In this document: positions 1-8,500 of the stretch, in pieces | How positions within the stretch are numbered: position 1 is the first letter of the stretch | Layout of the letters: every line of letters starts with the position of its first letter | Source of the DNA: Thermodesulfobacteriota bacterium | Lineage (GTDB): Bacteria; Desulfobacterota; Desulfobacteria; Desulfobacterales; Desulfosudaceae | DNA length: 64,000 nucleotides | Direction of reading: 5' to 3' | Assembly (NCBI GenBank): GCA_040753795.1 | Contig: JBFMDX010000004.1 | Location: 269,331 to 333,330, forward strand | Notes under the pieces: generated by a model | What the model was told of the DNA's origin: nothing | Databases searched by the model: none | Seen by the model: the letters and a program-made list of their open reading frames with translations, nothing else | Made by a program: the position numbers and the translations under genes

Positions 1-2
1 CC

Positions 3-116
3 GGGGTTGACTGCCAGTATGAAGCCTTGGCGGTGTTTCTGGAAGACTATGTCAGGCACATGGCTGAAAAGGCCAATGAAGCTGAACCGGAAGCGCTAGC
101 GGAGCATGTCGCCTGA
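3..116 (+). CDS. C-terminal end of an unidentified protein (5' truncated by the window)
   Basis: An open frame runs from the left edge to a TGA at 114-116. It gives 37 residues, mostly acidic and helical in character, ending in EHVA. The upstream part lies outside the window, so the protein cannot be named. The stop codon overlaps the ATG of the following MFS transporter in a TGATG arrangement, which suggests translational coupling and that both belong to one operon. The frame has codon composition similar to its neighbours, so it is probably real. Confidence 0.55.
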   Translation, partial: GVDCQYEALAVFLEDYVRHMAEKANEAEPEALAEHVA

Positions 117-1285
117 TGGAAGATCGTTTGCCGATCGTGTCCCGGCGGATCATTGCCGCCGATCTGTTTTCCGATGTCGGGAACCAGGTGATCGCACTAT
201 TCCTGGTCGATTTGCTGGTATTTAAGGGGGACAACGCCCTATCCAGCCTGGTAGTGCTGTGCCTGGTTCATCAATTACCGTCCATTCTCTTAAGCCCTCT
301 GGCCGGCCGGGGAGTGGACCGGCTAGGTCCGGGGAAATGGATGGCCCTGGTCAATCTGGGAAAATGTCTGCTGGTGGGCGCTCTTTTCCTGGCGACGACC
401 CGTTGGGCTCTGTTTGCCCTATATCTGATGTTTGTCAGCGCTTCGCTTTTTTTTTCCATCGGTCTGTTTTCCGCTGTTCCTTTATTGATCCCCCGCGAGC
501 GGATTCTCCGCTTTAACGCTATTAATGAGCGGGTGGCCATCGGCGGCGCGCTCCTGTTCCCCTGGCTGATCGGCATGTTTCTATCGCGTACCGACAAAAC
601 CGCGCCCCTTTCTCTGGCGGTACTGGCCTTTGCCGGTACGATTTCTCTGGTGGCTTCCCTTCCTGATCCTCGCCGGCATGGCACTTCCACCGGCCGACAG
701 AAGGAAACCGCCAGAGATCTTATACGGGGAAGCAGGCTGCTCCTGGGGAAGAATAGCGGCCTGCCGCTGTGTTTTATCATGCTGGGACTGGTTGTTTTGT
801 GCGGCGGATTTATTAATCTGGGTATGCCGCTGCTGTTTAAAAACGCCCTCGATGGTAATATCGGCCACTGGGGGTTTGTTTTGTCGGCTTTTCAGGCCGG
901 CGCATTCCTGGCAACCCTGTTGTTGCCTCATTGTTCGACGATAATGCGCCGGCGGGGTGTGCCGGCCGCGGGCTTCCTGCTTCTGGGCGCGGCCATGATC
1001 ATACTGCCTCTGGTTGACGGTTTTATTCAATTGGCCGGTCTCATGACCCTTTTCGGTTTCGGCCTTACCCTGCTGCAACTGTTCTGGGAAAGTCGGATTC
1101 AGCAAAACATTCCCCAAACTGCCATCGGTCGGGTCATGTCGTTGATGTCGACTTTTAAAGGAATCTGCTTTCTGTGCGCGATTCTGTTCGGGGCGACGAT
1201 TTCCAGCTTTTGGGGGGTTCAATCGTTTTTGATGATCGGTGCCGTCTTTATGGGATCGGCTTCCTTTGCCGTTCGACGAATTTGA
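116..1285 (+). CDS. MFS family transporter (drug efflux-like)
   Basis: This 389-residue protein is hydrophobic almost throughout, with about ten to twelve predicted membrane helices and a charged central loop (about residues 187-210) separating two six-helix halves, as in the Major Facilitator Superfamily. The GRGVDRLG segment near residue 63 matches the MFS loop 2-3 signature (G-x-x-x-D-R-x-G), typical of the DHA3/MefA-like efflux branch. The substrate cannot be told from sequence. The ATG overlaps the stop of the preceding gene. The next gene, a histidine kinase, starts 95 bases downstream on the same strand. The start is supported by coupling rather than by a strong ribosome binding site. 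Family-level assignment is firm; specificity is unknown. Confidence 0.8.
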   Translation: MEDRLPIVSRRIIAADLFSDVGNQVIALFLVDLLVFKGDNALSSLVVLCLVHQLPSILLSPLAGRGVDRLGPGKWMALVNLGKCLLVGALFLATTRWALFALYLMFVSASLFFSIGLFSAVPLLIPRERILRFNAINERVAIGGALLFPWLIGMFLSRTDKTAPLSLAVLAFAGTISLVASLPDPRRHGTSTGRQKETARDLIRGSRLLLGKNSGLPLCFIMLGLVVLCGGFINLGMPLLFKNALDGNIGHWGFVLSAFQAGAFLATLLLPHCSTIMRRRGVPAAGFLLLGAAMIILPLVDGFIQLAGLMTLFGFGLTLLQLFWESRIQQNIPQTAIGRVMSLMSTFKGICFLCAILFGATISSFWGVQSFLMIGAVFMGSASFAVRRI

Positions 1286-1380
1286 CACCGGCCGGCTAGT
1301 GAATGCCTCCGCCTTTCCATATCAGAGACTAACCGCATTCATCTTTACACGATATCTTCGGCCAACTATAATCGTCCGGT

Positions 1381-3132
1381 ATGAAAATTCGGACAAAGAA
1401 AAAGCTGCTTTATAAGTTTCTCGGTTTTTTTCTGCCGTTTATTATCATTTCCATTACCATTACCGGTTTGGTTCTGTCGGCGACCAGCTTTAATTTTTTC
1501 CAGAAGACCGTCACCCAGGACTACCAGAACATCATCAAAAGCTCGGCCGGCGAGATCCGGCTGTTCATGGAAAACGCCCGCAACAACCTGGAAAGTCTGG
1601 CCCTGGTGATTGCCGCCGCCGGCCTGGACCGCTGGCAGGAAAAAATGGCCCTGACCGGGTTTCTCCACAGTAATCCTCAGTTCGTTTCCCTGACCCTCTA
1701 TTCCCTGGACAAGGAGGCGGTTGTGACCACCGTCCTGGCGGGTGACACGCCCCCGCCTGTTCCGGATGAGCTCCTGTTTGATCAGGCGGTGGCGGGCCGG
1801 ATCATCATGTCCGGTGTGAGGGTTTCCGGTCAGGATATGCCGATGGTGCACATGGCCATACCCATCCGCCGTCAGGGAGTGACACGTGAAGTACTCTGGG
1901 CGGAACTGAACCTCAAGTCCATCTGGGATGTACTCTCGGGAATCAGCGTGGGACGAAGCGGACAGGTCTATATCCTTGATGTGTCGGGACGGACTATCGG
2001 CCACCGCCAGATCGACCGGGTGATTAAAGCAACACCGCCGGAAAATCCGGCCATCGTCAACTCCCTGCGGACGGCGTCCGGTCCGGTTGAATGGATCGAG
2101 AACAACAACGGACAGGAGTATTACAATCTGGGCGTTTATGTGCCCGGCCTGGACTGGATCGTCGTGCTCAGTCAGCCCCGGCGGGAAATTTTTTCTTATC
2201 TTTACCGGAACATCTGGTGGGCGGCGCTACTGACCCTGGGGCTGTGCGCCATGGCCGCTGTTTTCGGCTGGCGCTGGGTCCGGCGACTGCTGTCGCCGAT
2301 TCACCGGCTGCATGATCAGGTCCGCGCCATCGGCGGGGGTGAGCTGAACGGAAAGGTGACGATTGATTCGGAGGACGAAATCGGGGATCTGGGAAGGGCA
2401 TTCAATGACATGACCGATTCCCTGAAAGCCTATATTGAACGGGAAGTGGAAACCGCCCGGGCGCTGATGCACGCCCAGAACCTGGCCGTGCTGGGCACCA
2501 CATCCAGCAAGGTGACCCATGAGGTGGGCAATTTCCTGAACAATATCGACATGGCCATGTCCGGCTTAAAGAGTGAGCCCTTGACTCCCCGGGGGGAGAA
2601 AATTCTGCAGATCGTCTACCGGGAATCCGGCCGGGTAAAGGCATTTATTCAGCGCTTTCTGCAGTTTGCCCGAAAACCGGATTTGCGTCTCCAGAAGCGG
2701 CCGCTGGCGCCTATTATTCGGGAAGTCATGGACGTTTACCGGCCGCTGGCAACACAGCAGGGCGTCACCATTGATCTGGACTGGCCGGAGACACTGCCGC
2801 CGGTCAATGTGGATGCCGGCATGCTGGGGCAGGTGTTGAATAACCTGATCAAAAACAGCCTGGATGCCATTTCCGGACCGGGAACCATATCCATTGGCGG
2901 CGCGGCCGGACCGCGGGAGTTGACGATTTCCGTTACCGATTCCGGGGCGGGGATGGAGGAGTCCGTCCGCGCCCGGATTTTCGAGCCGTTTTACACCACC
3001 AAGGGCGCCGGCGGGACCGGCCTGGGCATGGCCATCGTCAAGACCATTGTCGAATCCCATCGCGGCGTCATCGAATGCCACAGCACCGTCGGCCAGGGGA
3101 CGACGTTTGTGATCCGCCTGCCGCTGTATTAA
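1381..3132 (+). CDS. Membrane sensor histidine kinase with periplasmic Cache-like domain and HAMP
   Basis: The 583-residue kinase has a first membrane helix at about residues 13-33, a periplasmic region of about 240 residues resembling a double Cache sensor, a second helix at about 280-298, and a HAMP linker to about 350. A dimerisation/phosphoacceptor segment carries H380 in THEVGNFLNN, where the usual proline after HExxN is replaced by phenylalanine. The ATPase domain shows the N-box NNLIKNSLDA (about 487-496), G1 DSGAGM (520-525) and G2 GTGLGMA (545-551). It should sense a small extracytoplasmic ligand and autophosphorylate. No response regulator is adjacent, so it is an orphan kinase. A CULT-domain gene follows after only 9 bases, so the two are probably co-transcribed. 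Confidence 0.88.
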   Translation: MKIRTKKKLLYKFLGFFLPFIIISITITGLVLSATSFNFFQKTVTQDYQNIIKSSAGEIRLFMENARNNLESLALVIAAAGLDRWQEKMALTGFLHSNPQFVSLTLYSLDKEAVVTTVLAGDTPPPVPDELLFDQAVAGRIIMSGVRVSGQDMPMVHMAIPIRRQGVTREVLWAELNLKSIWDVLSGISVGRSGQVYILDVSGRTIGHRQIDRVIKATPPENPAIVNSLRTASGPVEWIENNNGQEYYNLGVYVPGLDWIVVLSQPRREIFSYLYRNIWWAALLTLGLCAMAAVFGWRWVRRLLSPIHRLHDQVRAIGGGELNGKVTIDSEDEIGDLGRAFNDMTDSLKAYIEREVETARALMHAQNLAVLGTTSSKVTHEVGNFLNNIDMAMSGLKSEPLTPRGEKILQIVYRESGRVKAFIQRFLQFARKPDLRLQKRPLAPIIREVMDVYRPLATQQGVTIDLDWPETLPPVNVDAGMLGQVLNNLIKNSLDAISGPGTISIGGAAGPRELTISVTDSGAGMEESVRARIFEPFYTTKGAGGTGLGMAIVKTIVESHRGVIECHSTVGQGTTFVIRLPLY

Positions 3133-3141
3133 GAGGAAGGA

Positions 3142-3579
3142 ATGCTTGTCAGCCGGTCACCGGTATTCAGCCTGAAGCAGCCGTTCGACAAAACGCCCGG
3201 CGGCGCGCCCCTGGGCGGGGAGTCCGCGGCTGCGGCCGACCGGACGGATTCCGGCGTTTTCCTGCTGTGCGCCAACTGCCTGCACCTGATTACGTCCCGG
3301 CAGGCAGCCATCAGCGTCAACGGCGCGCACCAGCATACCTTCGCCAATCCTCACGGCCTGGTCTTTACCATCGGCTGTTTTCAACAGGCGCCGGGATGCG
3401 GCCTGGCCGGGGACGCCACCATGGAATTTTCGTGGTTTGCCGGATATTCCTGGCGGGTGGCGGTGTGCGCGGCCTGCCTGTCCCATCTGGGCTGGCATTT
3501 TTCGTCCGATGGCTCCGGTTTCTTTGGTCTGATCATAGACCGGCTGGTGGAATCGGATTCAGCCGCCGGGAGACCGTAG
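3142..3579 (+). CDS. Stand-alone CULT-domain protein (bacterial cereblon-type ligand-binding domain)
   Basis: This 145-residue protein consists mainly of a CULT domain, the zinc-dependent beta fold that in human cereblon binds thalidomide. Two CxxC zinc knuckles lie at C43/C46 and C109/C112. The aromatic cage is at W98, W104 and W118, with F120 after it. The spacing (W-6-W-5-C-3-C-6-W-2-F) is the same as in human cereblon as I recall it (W380, W386, C391, C394, W400, F402), and FANPHG (67-72) corresponds to the conserved NPHG strand. The cereblon histidine before the first Trp is F96 here. Single-domain bacterial CULT proteins are known; cyclic-imide or nucleoside-like ligands have been suggested, but their role is unclear. 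A GAGGAAGG ribosome binding site precedes the ATG. It lies 9 bases behind a histidine kinase gene and converges with the YcaO gene. Confidence 0.88.
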   Translation: MLVSRSPVFSLKQPFDKTPGGAPLGGESAAAADRTDSGVFLLCANCLHLITSRQAAISVNGAHQHTFANPHGLVFTIGCFQQAPGCGLAGDATMEFSWFAGYSWRVAVCAACLSHLGWHFSSDGSGFFGLIIDRLVESDSAAGRP

Positions 3580-3599
3580 GGGCGACCCGCCGGTCGCAC

Positions 3600-5330
3600 C
3601 TACCTAGCCAGAATCTCTTCCAGGTGCTGCCGGGCGAACTCGATGGCCGGGTCAAGGGCCAGGGCCTGCTGATAATAATAGAGGGCCTTGTTGATTTGTC
3701 CCAGTGCCCGGTAGTTCACGGCCATGTTGGCGTAATCGATGGCCGATGAAGGGTCCAGGGCCAGAATGGCGGCAAACCGTTCTACCGCCTTTTCATACTC
3801 GCCCAGCTTGAAATGGCAGAAGCCGGCCAGGTTCAGGATATCCGTTCGTTCGTCATCAATCGCCAGTCCGTCTTCAAACGCTTTCAACGCTTTCCGGTAT
3901 TGTCCCCGGTCCTTAAAGACCTGGCCAATGGCCGAATAAATGGCGGGACTATCTTCCGGGGACGGGTCCAGTTCAAGTGCCCGGTAAAAATGCGTCAGGG
4001 CAGCTTCCGGATCGCCTGCCTGCAGGTGGCTCTGGCCGAGGTAAAAGCTGATGTAATAGGCTGGGCCGACCATGTCGTTCATGGCCGTCAGCCGGGCAAC
4101 GGCTTCCCGGGGTGGAAATTTTTCAGCCGCCAGCTTGGCCGTGAACATGCCGGCGCTGGCATTTTCCGCCCGCTGGAGAAAACGGGTGCCGGGGATGATG
4201 ATGTAAAAGGCCGGCAGCCCCAGCAGAGGGTCGGTGGTCTCGACGATGTAAACCTCCAGGTTATGGTCCGCCAGGGTCGACAGGCAGCGCTCGACCTCCA
4301 CCCGGATGTTCTCATGGGACAGGTCGGGCAGATCGGTGATGTCCAGATAAGGCGTTAACCCGGTGATAAAGGACGCCTCCTCCAGCCGCCGGAACTTGGG
4401 CAGCCCGCTGGCCACGTAACAGGCGCCGGTGTCAAAGTCGCCGCCCAGCTGGGCCGCTTCCGTCAGGGCCCGGCTCATGGCCTTGCGCGGGTCGGGCGCC
4501 GTTCCGGCCGTCCAGACCAGTTCGCTGCGGTCCGGGAAAGTGGCCGGATCATGGGCCAGTACGCCCACCGTGGGCAGGCCGAGCCCCATGGTGAAATCCG
4601 AAAGATATATACGGATGCCGGCGGCATGGTACCTGGCGATCATTTCCACTACTGCCGGATGATCGGCCGATTCCGGACGGATAGCCGGCGTCAGGAGCCG
4701 GTGCCGGGCGATGTCGCAGCAGACATGGCGCTCCACCACCTCGCAGATCCCCTGGCACAGGGCTTCCTCATTGCAGTTGCCGGCGCAGGAGCCGTTGAAC
4801 TGGTTGATGGCAAAAAACCAGTCAAAGGGCAGCAGCACTTTCTCGCCCCGGGTCAGGTTCCAGGCCGTTGTCCAGCGCAGGGGCAGGTCGGCGAAAAAAC
4901 GGCCCACGGCGTCGATGTTGCCGGAAATGTCGTCGACCGACCGGGCCAGGACCGCAAAGCTCATGGATTTGTCTTTCAGATCTGCCTGGCGATCGGTCTG
5001 AAAATTGGCCGGGTTGGCGGAAAAACGGTAGAGGCTGAACCGCTCCACCAGCTCCATGATGGCACTGGCTTCGGCCTGCACGGGCGTGGCGCCCTTGCCC
5101 ATCTGCTTGGCGGTGCCGGTCATGTTTTTCGCGTCCTGGCCGCAGATGCTGGAATAAACGGGAATACCCAGGCGGCCCCGGTCCACCCGCCGGGTTTCCT
5201 TCAGGATGTCCAGGCCGGCGCCGGCGGCTTTTTGCATGAAGTTGTCAATCGTTTTCCGGGGGGTAAGGACTTTGTCCTGATCACCGGTGAAGCGCTTGTA
5301 AGCGTCGTTGAGCGTAAATTTGTCTGGCAT
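3600..5330 (-). CDS. YcaO-family ATP-dependent cyclodehydratase-like protein with C-terminal TPR repeats
   Basis: This 576-residue protein has a YcaO domain in about residues 40-420 and four tetratricopeptide repeats in about 428-576. YcaO enzymes use ATP to activate peptide-backbone amides, giving azolines, thioamides or amidines. Visible family landmarks are the acidic helix SAIMELVERF (89-98, with E93 and E96 likely for Mg-ATP binding) and the second helix NEEALCQGICEVVERHV near residues 190-207. The C-terminus lacks the proline-rich tail of azoline-forming YcaO proteins and instead has TPRs, probably for partner binding. No TfuA, E1-like or ocin-ThiF partner, dehydrogenase or obvious precursor peptide is nearby. 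The substrate is therefore unknown; a protein such as a ribosomal or metabolic target is one possibility, a RiPP precursor elsewhere another. Confidence 0.85.
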   Translation of the reverse strand: MPDKFTLNDAYKRFTGDQDKVLTPRKTIDNFMQKAAGAGLDILKETRRVDRGRLGIPVYSSICGQDAKNMTGTAKQMGKGATPVQAEASAIMELVERFSLYRFSANPANFQTDRQADLKDKSMSFAVLARSVDDISGNIDAVGRFFADLPLRWTTAWNLTRGEKVLLPFDWFFAINQFNGSCAGNCNEEALCQGICEVVERHVCCDIARHRLLTPAIRPESADHPAVVEMIARYHAAGIRIYLSDFTMGLGLPTVGVLAHDPATFPDRSELVWTAGTAPDPRKAMSRALTEAAQLGGDFDTGACYVASGLPKFRRLEEASFITGLTPYLDITDLPDLSHENIRVEVERCLSTLADHNLEVYIVETTDPLLGLPAFYIIIPGTRFLQRAENASAGMFTAKLAAEKFPPREAVARLTAMNDMVGPAYYISFYLGQSHLQAGDPEAALTHFYRALELDPSPEDSPAIYSAIGQVFKDRGQYRKALKAFEDGLAIDDERTDILNLAGFCHFKLGEYEKAVERFAAILALDPSSAIDYANMAVNYRALGQINKALYYYQQALALDPAIEFARQHLEEILAR

Positions 5331-5340
5331 GGATTTCCTG

Positions 5341-5443
5341 CTAAAGGGTTCATGGGTTCAAGGATTCGAGGGTTCAAGGGATTAAAGCAGCAGGGTCCGG
5401 GGTGTCCTTGACCCCTCGACCCCCTGGCCCCTTGAATCCTCCT
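5341..5443. repeat. Inverted repeat of the 'ttcaagg/ccttgaa' family
   Basis: Between the divergent YcaO and hrpA genes, a left arm rich in GGTTCAAGG-type units (about 5346-5380) faces a right arm of CCTTGA/CCCTCGA units (about 5406-5441). The arms are imperfect reverse complements. The same unit type occurs at 45205-45240 and 45413-45450, so it is a dispersed repeat family rather than a gene-specific hairpin. Confidence 0.6.
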
Positions 5444-5535
5444 GCCCGCCATACGGGGAAAATAGTTCATCATTGACGGGAAGTCAATCCGTGCTGATCT
5501 TGCGGGCTGGAAGGGGGTATGATAAAAAGCCATCC

Positions 5536-8500
5536 ATGACCGCTTCCGAATTTTCAATGGCGCTGAAACAGGCGCGGGCGCTGCTGCCAAAGGCCCTGCG
5601 GGCGGACCGGAGCCAGGCCCGCCGCCGCATCGAGCATCTGCTCAAGCCCGGCGACAAGACGCCCGGGGAGAGGGATGTCCGCATGCTGGCCGACGTGACG
5701 GCACGGCTGGGAAAATCGGCGGCCCTGAAAAATATCCGCTTTGATTCTTTTCCGCCGGTTTCCGTCAATCCGGCCCTGCCTATCGCGGCCCATCAGGCCG
5801 ATATTATGGCGGCCCTCAAAACGCACCCGGTAGTCATCGTATCCGGCGCGACCGGCTCCGGAAAAACCACCCAGATTCCCAAGATGTGCGTGGCGGCGGG
5901 CCTGGGCCGGGACGGTCGCATCGGCTGCACCCAGCCCCGGCGAATCGCGGCCCTGACCATCGCCCGCCGCATATCGGACGAGATCGGTGCCACCGTGGGC
6001 ACGGCCGTGGGATACAAAATCCGTTTTTCGGATCGGACCGCCGACAACACCTTGATCAAGGTCATGACCGACGGCATTCTGCTGACCGAGGCCCACCATG
6101 ACCCGATGCTGAACGAATACGACGTCCTGGTCATTGACGAAGCCCATGAGCGGACCCTCAACATCGATTTTATCCTGGGCCTGCTCAAAACCATCCTGCG
6201 CCGGCGCAAGGACCTGAAGGTGGTCATCACCTCGGCCACCATCGACACCCGCAAGTTTTCCGCCGCCTTTGACAACGCGCCGGTGATCGAGGTTTCCGGA
6301 ACGCTCTATCCGGTCATGGTGGAGTACTTCCAGCCGGAAGAGAACAAGCCGTCATCTTCCGGCGACGGCGCGGGGGAGATGTACGTGGAGCAGGCGATGG
6401 CGGCGGTGGACCGCATCCTGGCGCGAGACCCGGCCGGAGATGTCCTGGTGTTCATGCCCACGGCCCAGGACATCCGCGAAACCTGCCGCATCATCACCGG
6501 CAGACGGTACGCCGGGGTGACGGCGCTGCCGTTGTATGCCCAGCTTCCGGCCGGCCGGCAGGAAAGCGTTTTTAAAAAACACCGGGGAAGAAAGATTATC
6601 GTGGCCACCAACATCGCCGAAACATCCCTGACCGTGCCCAATATCCGCTACGTGGTGGATACGGGGCTGGCCCGCATTCCCTATTACAACCCCCGCACCC
6701 GGGTGACCTCCCTGGCCGTGCGCAAAATTTCCCAGAGCAGCGCCCTGCAGCGCCAGGGCCGGTGCGGGCGGGTGGCCGAAGGCGTCTGCGTCCGGCTCTA
6801 TCCGGAAAAGGATTTTTTACGACGGCACTTGTTCACCCCGCCGGAAATTCTGCGGGCCAACCTGGCCGAGGTTATTCTGCGCATGATGGCGCTGAAGCTG
6901 GGCGATGTCCGGCGGTTCCCCTTTGTGGACCCGCCCATGGAAAAGAGCGTCGTCGATGGATATGAGGTGCTTTTCGAACTGGGCGCCATCTCGATAACGG
7001 ATGAGCATGGCTATCTCCCCTCCCACCGATACCGGCTGACCGGAACCGGCGGCCTGATGGCCAGAATTCCGGCCGATCCCCGGCTGGCCCGCATTTTGAT
7101 CGAAGCCGGGAGATCGGGTTGCCTGGAGGCGGCCCTGGTCATCGCGGCGGCGTTAAGCATTGCCGATCCCCGGGAGGTGCCGCCGGAAAGCGAAAAGGAA
7201 GCCCGGACGTTGCTGGCCGATTTTACCGACCCCTCTTCCGATTTCGTCACCCTGCTCAATCTTTGGGAGGCGCTGGCGGGAAAGGAATCCGGCGAACTCA
7301 AAGCCTTCTGCCGGGACTGCTTTCTTTCCATGAACCGGGTCCGGGAATGGCGTGACATCCACTCCCAGCTTTCGGAGATCGTCGCCGAGAGCCGTCTGGC
7401 CCGGAACCCGGCGACCCGCGCGGTTGACCGGAAAAAGGACCCGGAGCGGTTTTACGAGGTGTTGCACCGGGCCATTTTAAGCGGGTATCTTTCCAACATC
7501 GCCGAAAAGAAGGAAAAAAATTTTTACGCGGCGGGCAAAGGCCGGGAGGTGACCCTGTTTCCCGGTTCGGCCTTGCATAACGGCGAAGCGGACTGGATCG
7601 TGGCCGCGGAAATGGTCGAGACCACCCGGCTGTATGCCCGGACCGCGGCCAGGGTGGAAAAAAAGTGGATCCGGGAGGCGGCCGGCGATCTGTGCCGGCC
7701 CCTGTATATCAACCCCCGCTGGTCCCGGGAACTGGGCGAGGCGGTGGCGGATTGCCAGTTCCTTCTTTTTGGTCTTTGCGTGGGCGTTGACAGGGAAGTG
7801 CCGTACGGCCCGGTTTATCCGCGGGAAGCTTCCGACTTGTTCATCCGCCACGCCCTGGTTCGGGACGAGGTGGCGCATCCGCCGGCCTTTATGCGGCACA
7901 ACCGGAAGGTGATCGAAACGGTCATCGGCATGGAGGACCGCTTGAGAAAAAGGGATTTTCTGATAAGCGAAGAAGATCTGTTCGCCTTGTTCCGGGAAAA
8001 AATCGACGATACCGTGTTTTCCATGGAAGCGTTGAAAAAGCGCATCCGTAAGCGCGGAGACTCGTGGCTGCGGCTGACGCCGGAGGACGTCATGCGGCGC
8101 GAGCCGGACCGGGAAGAAGTCTCGCTGTTTCCGGAAACCATTCATGCCGCCGGCGTCCGGCTTCCGGTCACCTATCGCTTTGACCCGGCTGATACCGCCG
8201 ACGGCGTCACGGTCAATATTCCGGCCCGGGCGGCCTCGGACATCCCGCCGGAGCCCCTGGACTGGCTGGTGCCCGGCCTGCTGGTGGAAAAAGTCACGGC
8301 CCTGCTCAAAAACCTTCCCAAAGAGTATCGCAAGAAGCTGGTGCCGCTGAATCGGACGGTAGCGGTGATTGTGGAGGAGATGCCCCGGCAGGACCGGCCC
8401 CTGATCATGGCCCTGTCCGATTTTATTTTTCAGCGGTTCGGCCTGGAGATTCCGGGCAGCGCCTGGCAGCCTCAGCGCCTGCCGGACTATCTGACCATGC

